From positions 1 through 26,957 of the forward strand of contig CALZFY010000028.1 of the NCBI GenBank assembly GCA_945786935.1: DNA of 26,957 nt, written 5' to 3'. A model generated the notes under the pieces. The model saw only the letters and a list, made by a program, of their open reading frames with translations. It was not told the DNA's origin and ran no database searches. Below are positions 7,221 through 14,304 of the stretch, piece after piece; position 1 is the first letter of the stretch, and each line of letters starts with the position of its first letter. The position numbers and the translations under genes are program-made. Source of the stretch: HGM12587 sp945786935 (GTDB lineage: Bacteria; Bacillota; Clostridia; Lachnospirales; Lachnospiraceae).

Positions 7221-9464
7221 ATGAAAAGAATCTTAAGTTTGATGCTGGCTGTGGTAATGATGATAGTTCCGTCTACGGTAAGCATGGCTGCAGAAAGTAC
7301 ATCTGCTGTACCGTACACAGAAAGTGTTGGAGAGCAGGAGGCCTATTCGGATGCAGTATATGACCTGAATGACAGTCACTTAACGGATCTGAGTTCATCA
7401 ATCGTATGGACAGTGGAAGAACCGGGAAATATTCTGGAGGTCAACTGGAAAGAGCTTTCTGATGAAGAGCTGACGGATGTCATCAATCATAGCACTGATG
7501 AGCAGGTGGCAATGTTCCTGTACAGTCTGACAGAGGAAGAGTTTTATGATGTCATTGAACGTGAGACTACCCTCAAATATCCGGTAATCCAGTATACAGA
7601 TACCGACGAATATGAGATCACAGCAGATGGCCTTGTGCGAAAGCAGAAAGAAGAGATCCTTGCAGAGCATTACTATGAATATGCCCTTAATTCCATGGTC
7701 TCACTGTTCTCATGGACTGACAGTACCGGAAGATATGAAGGAACCGCAAGTGGATACTTTTATTTTAAGATAAAGAAGGATGGACAGACCATTACGAATC
7801 TGACTGTGAGAGTTAATAACATTACTGCCGGGGGAAGCATGTCCGGAAAGTACACCATTACCGGAACTGCCGGGGACTGGAAAACGACATCTGTAACATC
7901 TGAAAAGCAGAATAATGTGTGGGCAGGTGTGGTTTTGAATGGAACCTATAAGAAACATGCCCACTACTATACGTTATGGTCATCTGCTGGCCATGGTCTT
8001 GGACGGTATGATCCATGGAACTCAAGCTATACGAACTATACCCTGGACTATACCCACGCAGCTTATGATACCACGGACTCTGTCCGTATTCAGGTCAATG
8101 GCTGTAATATCGGTCTGGTAGACGGTTACACGGGATACCATGCTACAGGAACCATTTCTCTTGTAAAATACAACAATGCACTTAGGATTAACCCAAATGG
8201 CGGGAACCATGGTGGAAATACATCCACGTACACCCTTGCAACAAAGGTGTGTGAAAGCACCACAGCCGTTTCCAATCCTACCAGAGCAGGCTATGAGTTT
8301 ACCGGTTGGACGGTAAGCAACGGAAGCGGTGCAGCCGGGTCACTTTCCGGTACGACATTTACACATTGTAATAAGGGTGCAACCTTCTCTACGGATACAG
8401 ATGTTTATTCCAATACGACAGTGACAACTACCTTAACCGCAAACTGGGTGGCAAAGAACTATCCCTATGAAGTAAGGCATTATAAGCAGCTGTCCAATGG
8501 AACTTATCCAGGTACACCGGATGAAACCGAAACCGGGGTGGCGGGAAATGACAGTTCCTTTACCGGTGTTGTAAAAACGTACAGCGGTTATATTTCTCCG
8601 ATGCCTCAGACGATTACGATTAAGAATGGCAGCAATGTTATTTCCTATTATTATGAGAAGAGTGAATTTAATCTGAAAGTAGATCCCAATGGAGGAACAT
8701 GGAGAGGTAATTCACTCCCAACAGTTTTGCAGATTGCAAATGGCTCATCGGAAGTGATCGAAGATCCCATTGCCCCGGTTGGTGCAAAGGTGACATTAAA
8801 TTACCATGACGATGCGGGAACTGTTGTCACAGAAGATGTTCAAAAAGTATTCAGTAACTGGACAAAAACCGGAGGCGGGGAATTTGATGCAAGCAGAAAG
8901 ACGTTCACCTCGAAAAACGGAGATGCGGCATTGACTGCCAATTATACCGGTGGAACCATTACCTTGCCTGTACTGTCAAGAGAACATTACACATTCATCG
9001 GATGGGATACAGATCCGGATATTGATCCTGATGAAGAAGCCCCGGATTATCAGCCGGGAGCGACCATTCCGGTAGATGCCGATATGGAGCTTCATGCAAT
9101 CTGGAAGGTGCATTTTGAATTGGATGCCCACATTGAAAGGGTACTGCCACCCAATGATCCTGTCTTTGAGAACGGAGAAAAAGGTTTGCTGAAGATCTCA
9201 CTGGTGGGATTTGTAAACAGGGTAGAAGTGACATTCCCTTATGAAATGACACGTTATGATGATACGCTGACAATGACACACACTTTGACACCGAAGCTTT
9301 TGGATGATATCACACAGGAGTTTTATGTACCATTATATTCTGCGGAAGGTGGTTACCGTGTCAGGGTGACAGCATTTAACGAGGAAGGAGATTCCCTGAC
9401 AGTCTATCCGGGACTGACCATCCATGGAACGATCCTGGATGACTTCAGGACGAGATTGAGATGA
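7221..9464 (+). CDS. large secreted repeat protein, putative pilus-linked adhesin
   Basis: A 747-aa exported protein. A Sec signal peptide covers residues 1-24 (KRILSLMLAVVMMIV core, cut near SMA-A). Residues 25-165 are acidic and helical. About 165-320 is a beta-rich domain with many T, Y and N. An InlB B-repeat-like unit spans about 320-412 (INPNGG, then NPTRAGYEFTGWTV). A MucBP-like unit covers about 413-482 (YPYEVRHYKQ, ending VISYYYEKS). A second, enlarged InlB-like unit runs about 483-624 (VDPNGGTW, then HYTFIGWDTD). The C-terminal domain is about 125 residues. There is no LPxTG signal and no C-terminal membrane helix, so attachment must be by other means. Its place inside the Tad operon suggests it decorates or is exported with the pilus. 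It overlaps the peptidase gene by four bases. Confidence 0.78.
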   Translation: MKRILSLMLAVVMMIVPSTVSMAAESTSAVPYTESVGEQEAYSDAVYDLNDSHLTDLSSSIVWTVEEPGNILEVNWKELSDEELTDVINHSTDEQVAMFLYSLTEEEFYDVIERETTLKYPVIQYTDTDEYEITADGLVRKQKEEILAEHYYEYALNSMVSLFSWTDSTGRYEGTASGYFYFKIKKDGQTITNLTVRVNNITAGGSMSGKYTITGTAGDWKTTSVTSEKQNNVWAGVVLNGTYKKHAHYYTLWSSAGHGLGRYDPWNSSYTNYTLDYTHAAYDTTDSVRIQVNGCNIGLVDGYTGYHATGTISLVKYNNALRINPNGGNHGGNTSTYTLATKVCESTTAVSNPTRAGYEFTGWTVSNGSGAAGSLSGTTFTHCNKGATFSTDTDVYSNTTVTTTLTANWVAKNYPYEVRHYKQLSNGTYPGTPDETETGVAGNDSSFTGVVKTYSGYISPMPQTITIKNGSNVISYYYEKSEFNLKVDPNGGTWRGNSLPTVLQIANGSSEVIEDPIAPVGAKVTLNYHDDAGTVVTEDVQKVFSNWTKTGGGEFDASRKTFTSKNGDAALTANYTGGTITLPVLSREHYTFIGWDTDPDIDPDEEAPDYQPGATIPVDADMELHAIWKVHFELDAHIERVLPPNDPVFENGEKGLLKISLVGFVNRVEVTFPYEMTRYDDTLTMTHTLTPKLLDDITQEFYVPLYSAEGGYRVRVTAFNEEGDSLTVYPGLTIHGTILDDFRTRLR

Positions 9465-10102
9465 TTTTGCTTTTCATTACAGCAAAGATCTTACTGTTTA
9501 TTGCAGTAATAACTTTGTTGGAGAAATATGATGAAAATGCCGGACTGCAGATCAGGAATAAAGAATATGTAACCATGGGAATGATTTTTGCTGTAGTAGA
9601 AGTCATTCTCTTTTCTTTTTACGGCTATGGCAGGGATTATGTCTGCCGTAGCCTGGTCCTTTTTTACCTGACTGCAGCTGCATTGATCGATTATAAGACG
9701 AGAAGGGTATACCGGGTCGGGAGCATGGCATTTATTGCTGTGTCAGCCATCATGCTCTTTCTTAACTGGCATAGCAACAGTTACTTTATGGTAGAAAAGC
9801 TGTCCAGTATTCTGTTATTTTCCCTGATCGTGATATTTCAGGGGAAGCATTCCATGATGGGCTGGGGAGATGTTCTGACCTATATCGGAATATTTTTCTG
9901 GTTAGGTTCATTGTCTTACGGATGCATGACAATCGAGATTTTGTCAATGTATATGCTGTTTGCAAATCTTTTGTTCTTTATCTGTAATATCAGAAAATTT
10001 GACTGGAAAAATAAGGCGATGAAAGAAGAAGTGGCATTTCTGCCGGCAATGACAGGAGTTGCTTTGGTGATATTATGGGGGTTAAATTGGATAAAAAACT
10101 GA
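9461..10102 (+). CDS. tadV: A24 prepilin peptidase (TadV/CpaA-like)
   Basis: A 213-aa polytopic membrane aspartic protease that should cut the leader peptides of the pilin and minor pilins encoded upstream. Both catalytic aspartates are present: D77 in AALIDYKTRRVYR and D137 in MGWGDVLTY, matching the A24 signature of an aspartate in a loop after a membrane helix plus GxGD (here GWGD). About six hydrophobic segments are visible. There is no N-terminal methylase domain, as expected for the TadV/CpaA class. Its ATG overlaps the TGA of the large secreted protein (ATGA), so the two are translationally coupled, and its 3' end overlaps the next gene by 28 bases. Confidence 0.88.
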   Translation: MILLFITAKILLFIAVITLLEKYDENAGLQIRNKEYVTMGMIFAVVEVILFSFYGYGRDYVCRSLVLFYLTAAALIDYKTRRVYRVGSMAFIAVSAIMLFLNWHSNSYFMVEKLSSILLFSLIVIFQGKHSMMGWGDVLTYIGIFFWLGSLSYGCMTIEILSMYMLFANLLFFICNIRKFDWKNKAMKEEVAFLPAMTGVALVILWGLNWIKN

Positions 10103-10464
10103 AAATCAGAAGAGGTGATATCCTGTATGTGGATATGGGAGAAGAGTATGAGGGAAGCATCCAGGGAGGAATGCGTCCGATGGTGGTGGTCAGCAACAAT
10201 CTGGCAAATAAGTTTAGCCCGGTGATTACCGTTGTTCCTCTGACATCACGGACTTATAAAAAGAAATATCTTCCTACCCATGTGTTGATCAGTGAACAGC
10301 AATGTACTGGTCTAAATCGTGGCAGCATTGCCCTGTGTGAACAGATCATGCCAATCAACCGGAGTGTGATCGTGGAACGGGTCGGGAAAGTTGATGATGA
10401 AACCCTTGGAAAGATCACCGAAGCCGTGCAGATACAGGTTGGGGTATATGAGGAATATAACTAA
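10075..10464 (+). CDS. PemK/MazF-family toxin-like protein
   Basis: A 129-aa protein of the PemK/MazF fold. The diagnostic stretch is RRGDILYVDMG, then QGGMRPMVVVSNNLAN, then VITVVPLTS, and it continues to GSIALCEQIMPINRS, where MazF enzymes place further nucleic-acid-contacting residues. MazF enzymes are sequence-specific endoribonucleases acting on free mRNA and are normally held by a MazE-type antitoxin. Here the gene begins inside the prepilin peptidase gene, and no MazE-like gene precedes it. The nearest antitoxin-like small DNA-binding protein is the ribbon-helix-helix protein 377 bases downstream. The ATG at 10075 lacks a good ribosome binding site, so translation may depend on the upstream gene; a TTG at 10087 is an alternative. 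Confidence 0.83.
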   Translation: MGVKLDKKLKIRRGDILYVDMGEEYEGSIQGGMRPMVVVSNNLANKFSPVITVVPLTSRTYKKKYLPTHVLISEQQCTGLNRGSIALCEQIMPINRSVIVERVGKVDDETLGKITEAVQIQVGVYEEYN

Positions 10465-10561
10465 GAATATTTGGCAGGATTAGTAAATCGAAGTTTTTGA
10501 ATGAGAATAAGACAAGTAGTGAGATGAGGCAGCGGTAGAATATCATATGGAGGAATTAAAC

Positions 10562-10753
10562 ATGCAGCAAAAAAAGGTAGATAAAAAGAGGTTTGTCAGG
10601 TATAAAGAAGGGGCGGAAATTTATAGTATGAGCCAGCCTAAGTTTGAACAAATGGCAAAGGATGCAGGAGCAACGTATAAGTTAAATAAGCTTGTATTGG
10701 TAAATTTGGATATTTTTGAAGAATATCTGGAGTCATTTAGAGTGCAAAACTAA
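10562..10753 (+). CDS. small excisionase-like DNA-binding protein (DUF6462-like)
   Basis: A 63-aa basic protein: KKRFVRYKEGAEIYSMSQPKFEQMAKDAGATYKLNKLVLVNLDIFEEYLESF. The pattern of a short winged-helix that reads 'be in place, pick a site, lysine-rich wing, LVLVN' resembles MerR/excisionase-type small proteins. I recall close relatives in Clostridia mobile elements annotated as DUF6462. I chose ATG 10562 because GGAGGA lies eight bases upstream; that box itself overlaps an earlier in-frame ATG at 10547. Its place just ahead of the integrase suits a recombination directionality factor. DNA binding is inferred. Confidence 0.7.
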   Translation: MQQKKVDKKRFVRYKEGAEIYSMSQPKFEQMAKDAGATYKLNKLVLVNLDIFEEYLESFRVQN

Positions 10754-10785
10754 GACAAAAAAACAAAAAGAGATATAATTACTAC

Positions 10786-10814
10786 TTGCACTTTTGTCCG
10801 ACATAAAGTATAAT
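10786..10814 (+). promoter_or_regulatory. sigma-A promoter for the RHH-integrase pair
   Basis: TTGCAC (10786-10791) and a perfect TATAAT (10809-10814) are separated by exactly 17 bases. The ribbon-helix-helix start codon follows 28 bases after the -10 box. This gives the integration genes a transcript separate from the pilus operon. Confidence 0.8.
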
Positions 10815-10841
10815 GATAACAGATTAAAGGAGGAGCATACG

Positions 10842-11015
10842 ATGAGCAAGATGGGAAGGCCGGTAATCGGTGAACCAAGTCTGCATAGAGTTACAATCAG
10901 GCTTACAGAAAAAGAATATCAAAGGCTTAAAACGTATGCAGAGACCAGTAATCAGACTATGACGCAAGCTGTAAAGCAGGGGATTGAACTTATTTATCAA
11001 TCAAGAAAGGGCTAG
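10842..11015 (+). CDS. ribbon-helix-helix (CopG/Arc-like) protein
   Basis: A 57-aa protein with a short flexible N-terminus (MSKMGRPVIGEPSLH), then one beta strand, RVTIRLT, followed by EKEYQRLKTYAETSNQTMTQAVKQGIELIY, the classic strand-helix-turn-helix of ribbon-helix-helix repressors. The ATG at 10842 sits eight bases behind AAAGGAGG, right after a near-consensus promoter. It probably binds DNA as a dimer and may autoregulate this promoter and the integrase 40 bases downstream. Because RHH proteins are also common antitoxin DNA-binding partners, it could pair with the MazF-like protein upstream; this is speculation from proximity. Confidence 0.78.
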   Translation: MSKMGRPVIGEPSLHRVTIRLTEKEYQRLKTYAETSNQTMTQAVKQGIELIYQSRKG

Positions 11016-11055
11016 GTGCAAACTTCTCTTTTTCGTTACAGAAAGGAGAAATAAG

Positions 11056-12291
11056 ATGCCAGCAAGAAAGGATAATAAAGGTAGAGCACTAAAAGGCGGT
11101 GAATATCAAAGAGCCAGTGATGGTAGATATGTGTATGAATATAACGATCCTTTTGGAAAAAGAAGATATATTTATTCGAATGATTTAATGAAACTTAGGG
11201 AAAAGGAAAAAAAGCTTGTTAAAGACCAGCTGGATGGAATAGATACCTATGTCGCAGGAAATGCGGATTTGAATTATGTTTTCGATAGATATATATCAAC
11301 CAAGTCAGAGCTTAGAAGGACTACATATACAAATTATACTTATATGTATGACCATTTTGTAAGAGATGGCTTCGGGAAAAAGAAAATTGGAGAAATAAAG
11401 TATTCAGACGTATTATATTTTTACTATTATTTGATAAAGGAACGTGGATTGCAGATAAACTCACTTGAAACAATCCATACGATACTTCATCCTACATTTC
11501 AACTTGCAGTTCGTGACAACATTATCCGGATCAATCCGAGTGATGGGGTCATGGCAGAAATAAAAAAGAAAAACGAAAAAAATAAAGGTGTAAGACATGC
11601 GCTGACCAGACAGCAGCAGAAAGCATTCTTGGAGTATACAAAAAATAGCCCGGTGTTTTATAAATGGGCACCGTTTTTTACTCTAATGCTTGGGACAGGG
11701 TGTCGAATCGGTGAAGCGGTCGGATTAAGATGGGAAGATTGTGATTTTGAGAACAGAACGATTGATATTAATCATAGTTTAACCTATTATCCGAGGAGGG
11801 AAGATACTTACAAATGTGAGTTTAAAGTATCATTACCGAAAACAGAAGCAGGTATCCGAGTAATACCAATGATTGATCAGGTATACGATGCACTGATGGA
11901 GGAACACGAAAGACAGGAAGAAGAGGGATTTAATACTACGGTAATCGACGGAATGACAGGTTTCATTTTTAAAAATCGATTCGGTATGATTCATAATCCA
12001 TCATCTGTAAATCGTGCAATAAAAAGAATCTATGAGGCATATAATGCTGAAGAGGTTGTGAAAGCAAAAAAGGAAAAGCGTGAGCCTGTAATTATTCCTC
12101 ACTTCTCATGTCACCATTTACGTCACACCTTTTGTTCACGTTTTTGCGAGAACGAAACAAATGTAAAAGTAATCCAGTCAATCATGGGTCATGCTAATAT
12201 TGAAACAACCATGGATATCTACGCAGAGGTTACACAGGACAAAAAGAAACATGCATTAGAAGCATTAGCTAAAAATTTAGACGTTTTTTGA
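11056..12291 (+). CDS. int: Tn916-type tyrosine recombinase (integrase)
   Basis: A 411-aa site-specific integrase. The N-terminus (RKDNKGRALKGGEYQRASDGRYVYEYNDPFGKRRYIYS) is the Tn916-Int three-stranded DNA-arm-binding domain. A SAM-like core-binding domain follows at about residues 70-170, then the catalytic domain with all expected residues: R217 (GCRIGEAVGLRW), H353 and R356 (HHLRHTF), H379 (MGHANIETTMDIY) and the nucleophile Y389. Length matches Tn916 Int (about 405). The start is set by GAAAGGAGAA nine bases before the ATG. It acts on short attachment sites, and such elements move by a circular form. The arm-like direct repeats lie just after the gene. Confidence 0.95.
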   Translation: MPARKDNKGRALKGGEYQRASDGRYVYEYNDPFGKRRYIYSNDLMKLREKEKKLVKDQLDGIDTYVAGNADLNYVFDRYISTKSELRRTTYTNYTYMYDHFVRDGFGKKKIGEIKYSDVLYFYYYLIKERGLQINSLETIHTILHPTFQLAVRDNIIRINPSDGVMAEIKKKNEKNKGVRHALTRQQQKAFLEYTKNSPVFYKWAPFFTLMLGTGCRIGEAVGLRWEDCDFENRTIDINHSLTYYPRREDTYKCEFKVSLPKTEAGIRVIPMIDQVYDALMEEHERQEEEGFNTTVIDGMTGFIFKNRFGMIHNPSSVNRAIKRIYEAYNAEEVVKAKKEKREPVIIPHFSCHHLRHTFCSRFCENETNVKVIQSIMGHANIETTMDIYAEVTQDKKKHALEALAKNLDVF

Positions 12292-12523
12292 AAAGAGAAT
12301 TCTTAACAGTATTCGATAAGACAGGAAAAACGTGTAATGACAGTAAAATGACAGGAAAAAACGATTTTATGGTGATCTATAATTGGTGATAATTAGTTGA
12401 AGAAATTCTTTATTTAAGCCAATTAAAGTAATAATTACCAATGGTTTATTAACCACCGAACTTTTCCCGACGATGAAATCGTTAGACAAGTAAAAAACAG
12501 TATTTATACGGTACGATTACCAT
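12292..12523. other. post-integrase region with integrase-arm-like repeats
   Basis: An AT-rich stretch without a gene. ACAGGAAAAACG (12321-12332) and ACAGGAAAAAACG (12351-12363) are direct repeats 30 bases apart, with a related ATGACAG between them (12338-12344). Tn916-type integrases bind short direct repeats of this kind near the element ends, so this is a candidate arm-site region. Further on, ATTGGTGATAATTA and its near-complement TAATTACCAAT suggest a weak inverted repeat. The precise core/attachment site cannot be fixed from one end. Confidence 0.45.
12321..12363 (+). repeat. direct repeats, candidate integrase arm sites
   Basis: Two near-identical copies of ACAGGAAAAA(A)CG start 30 bases apart, about 30 bases after the integrase stop. 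The location and size fit Tn916-type DR sites bound by the integrase N-terminal domain. Confidence 0.5.
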
Positions 12524-12571
12524 GAGCTGCTTTTCTAAGGTGAAAACTTAGGAGAGCGGCTCTTTTGTTTT
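12524..12571 (+). terminator. rho-independent terminator at the element's right side
   Basis: GAGCTGCTTTTCTAAG pairs with CTTAGGAGAGCGGCTC over 16 bp (three G-U pairs) around a seven-base loop, followed by TTTTGTTTT. It would end integrase transcripts and insulate the sugar transporter promoter. Confidence 0.85.
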
Positions 12572-12595
12572 ATTGCTGTAGAAAGTTTACCTCCG

Positions 12596-12629
12596 TGCAA
12601 AAAAGTGCAACTTATGCAAACTTATGCAA
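12596..12629 (+). repeat. four TGCAA boxes at near-helical spacing
   Basis: TGCAA occurs at 12596, 12606, 12615 and 12625, that is every 9-10 bases. The last two copies lie within a perfect tandem 10-bp repeat (ACTTATGCAA at 12610-12619 and 12620-12629). The array lies between the integrase terminator and the transporter promoter. It could be a regulator-binding array or part of an attachment region. Confidence 0.5.
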
Positions 12630-12752
12630 AAGAAAATGGAAAAATATGGTTTTAATGGTTCGGAATGAGAAAAAGCCTTTAGCAGTATGTTTAAAAATAT
12701 GGTATAAAATTTGTTGGACATGCACAAAAACTAAAAGGGTTTTATGAAAGGA

Positions 12753-12781
12753 TTGACAAAAAGTACAAACAGTGATACTTT
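12753..12781 (+). promoter_or_regulatory. promoter for the ABC transporter operon
   Basis: A perfect TTGACA (12753-12758) is followed after 17 bases by TACTTT (12776-12781), a weak -10. It is the best promoter pair ahead of the binding-protein gene, and the operator-like site lies 34 bases downstream. A regulator bound there could act as a roadblock. Confidence 0.6.
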
Positions 12782-12811
12782 AATACAGAAGGGGGAAACC
12801 CTTAAGAGCAG

Positions 12812-12841
12812 TTCTGCAAACGCTTGCGAAAAATTGCAGAA
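12812..12841 (+). promoter_or_regulatory. cre/LacI-type operator inside an inverted repeat
   Basis: TGCAAACGCTTGCG (12815-12828) matches the CcpA cre / LacI-family half-site pattern with its central CG and is nearly palindromic. It overlaps a perfect 8-bp inverted repeat, TTCTGCAA (12812-12819) and TTGCAGAA (12834-12841). Position downstream of the promoter suggests repression of the sugar transporter by CcpA or a dedicated LacI-type regulator. Confidence 0.6.
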
Positions 12842-12869
12842 AATTACATTATTAGGGAGGAACAATATA

Positions 12870-14204
12870 ATGAAAAAGGTAATCGCTCTTTTACTGTCCA
12901 TGACCATGGTAATTGGTATGCTGGCAGGCTGTGGCGCAAAAGAAACAACATCAGACGCCCCGGCAGCAGATACAAATGAAGCAGCAGCACCGGCAGCAGA
13001 CGGATCAGTTTACTACCTGAACTTCAAACCTGAACAGGATGAAGCATGGCAGGCACTGGCAAAATCTTACACAGAACAGACAGGTGTGCCTGTAACTGTT
13101 GTAACAGCAGCTTCCGGCGAATATGAAACAACATTAATGGCTGAAATGGGTAAAACCGAAGCTCCTACATTATTCCAGGTTAACGGACCTGTAGGTCTTG
13201 CTAACTGGAAAGATTACTGCTATGACTTGGCAGGAACAGATGTATTTGGTGAACTGACAAGTGATTCTTTCGCACTGAAAGAAGGCGACACAGTTTACGG
13301 TATCGCATATGTAGTTGAGTCTTATGGTATCATCGTTAACAAAACTCTTTTAGCTGAAGCAGGATATACATTAGATGATATCGCTTCTTTCGCAGACTTA
13401 AAGAAAGTTGCTGAAGATATCACAGCTCGTAAAGATGAGTTAGGATTTACAGCATTCACCTCAGCAGGTATGGACGGATCTTCTGACTGGAGATTCAAAA
13501 CACACTTAGCTAACCTTCCAATCTACTTCGAATATCAGGCAGATGGAATCGGTGCTACAGATGCAATCAAAGGTACATACTTAGACAACTATCGTGCTAT
13601 CTGGGATCTCTACATCAACAACAGCACATGTGCTCCGGCAGATCTTTCTGCTAAAACAGGTGATGATTCCCGTAACGAATTCTTAGCTGGTGAAGCAGTA
13701 TTCTTCCAGAATGGTTCCTGGGAATACGGTAACTTAACAGCTGAAGGTGCATACACAGATGACGATCTTGCTATGATTCCAATTTACATTGGCGTAGGCG
13801 ACGAAGCTAACCAGGGTCTTTGCACAGGTACAGAAAACTACTGGTGTGTAAACAACATGGCTGATGAAGCAGATATCCAGGCTACTTTAGATTTCATCTA
13901 CTGGTGCGTATCTTCTGAAGAAGGAACAAAGGCTATGGGTACAGACATGGGATTCGTAATTCCATTCAAGAATGCAGTTGAATCTCAGAACTTATTCGTT
14001 CAGATGGATAAAGAATACACAGCAGCTGGCAAGACACCGGTTTCATGGAACTTCCCAACAATGCCTTCAGAAGAATGGAAGAACGGTGTTGGTACTGCAT
14101 TAACAAAATACGCAGCTGATCAGACAGATGCTAACTGGGACGGCGTTGTTTCAGCATTCGTTGATGGCTGGGCAAAAGAATATGCATTAGCAAACGGACA
14201 GTAA
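12870..14204 (+). CDS. CUT1 ABC transporter sugar-binding lipoprotein
   Basis: A 444-aa extracellular solute-binding protein (family 1, MalE-like). The signal peptide ends in the lipobox LAGC with the lipidated C21 (KKVIALLLSMTMVIGMLAGC). An A/D/T-rich linker (about residues 22-45) leads to the mature domain. That domain has features of the family such as NGPVGLANWKDY, YGIAYVVESYGIIVNKTLL and the late NEFLAGEAVFFQNGSWEYG. It captures an oligosaccharide or related sugar and hands it to the two permeases downstream. The ATG at 12870 is preceded by AGGGAGG. A hairpin separates it from the permease genes, which would favour excess binding protein. The sugar cannot be told from sequence. Confidence 0.9.
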   Translation: MKKVIALLLSMTMVIGMLAGCGAKETTSDAPAADTNEAAAPAADGSVYYLNFKPEQDEAWQALAKSYTEQTGVPVTVVTAASGEYETTLMAEMGKTEAPTLFQVNGPVGLANWKDYCYDLAGTDVFGELTSDSFALKEGDTVYGIAYVVESYGIIVNKTLLAEAGYTLDDIASFADLKKVAEDITARKDELGFTAFTSAGMDGSSDWRFKTHLANLPIYFEYQADGIGATDAIKGTYLDNYRAIWDLYINNSTCAPADLSAKTGDDSRNEFLAGEAVFFQNGSWEYGNLTAEGAYTDDDLAMIPIYIGVGDEANQGLCTGTENYWCVNNMADEADIQATLDFIYWCVSSEEGTKAMGTDMGFVIPFKNAVESQNLFVQMDKEYTAAGKTPVSWNFPTMPSEEWKNGVGTALTKYAADQTDANWDGVVSAFVDGWAKEYALANGQ

Positions 14205-14242
14205 GTAATATCATAAAACTGATGTTTAGTTGAAGTAACCAT

Positions 14243-14270
14243 AGAAAGGGGAGCTTAGGCTCCCCTTTCT
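14243..14270 (+). terminator. intercistronic hairpin after the binding-protein gene
   Basis: AGAAAGGGGAGC and GCTCCCCTTTCT form a perfect 12-bp stem with a TTAG loop. Only a short T-poor tail follows, so it is probably an mRNA-stabilising or partly terminating hairpin that raises binding-protein output relative to the permeases. Confidence 0.75.
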
Positions 14271-14304
14271 TAAACAGTGAAAGACGCAAAGAAAGCGGGA
14301 GAGT

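Noticed and set aside
12565..12747. A 60-codon plus-strand reading frame between the integrase terminator and the transporter promoter
   Set aside because: It begins inside the terminator T tract, has no ribosome binding site, and its residue mix (many W, C, K) does not look like a protein; the region is better explained as regulatory.
12870..12871. Starting the binding-protein gene 42 codons earlier at 12744
   Set aside because: The upstream part covers the promoter and operator and would remove the signal peptide from the N-terminus; ATG 12870 has AGGGAGG and a proper lipoprotein signal.
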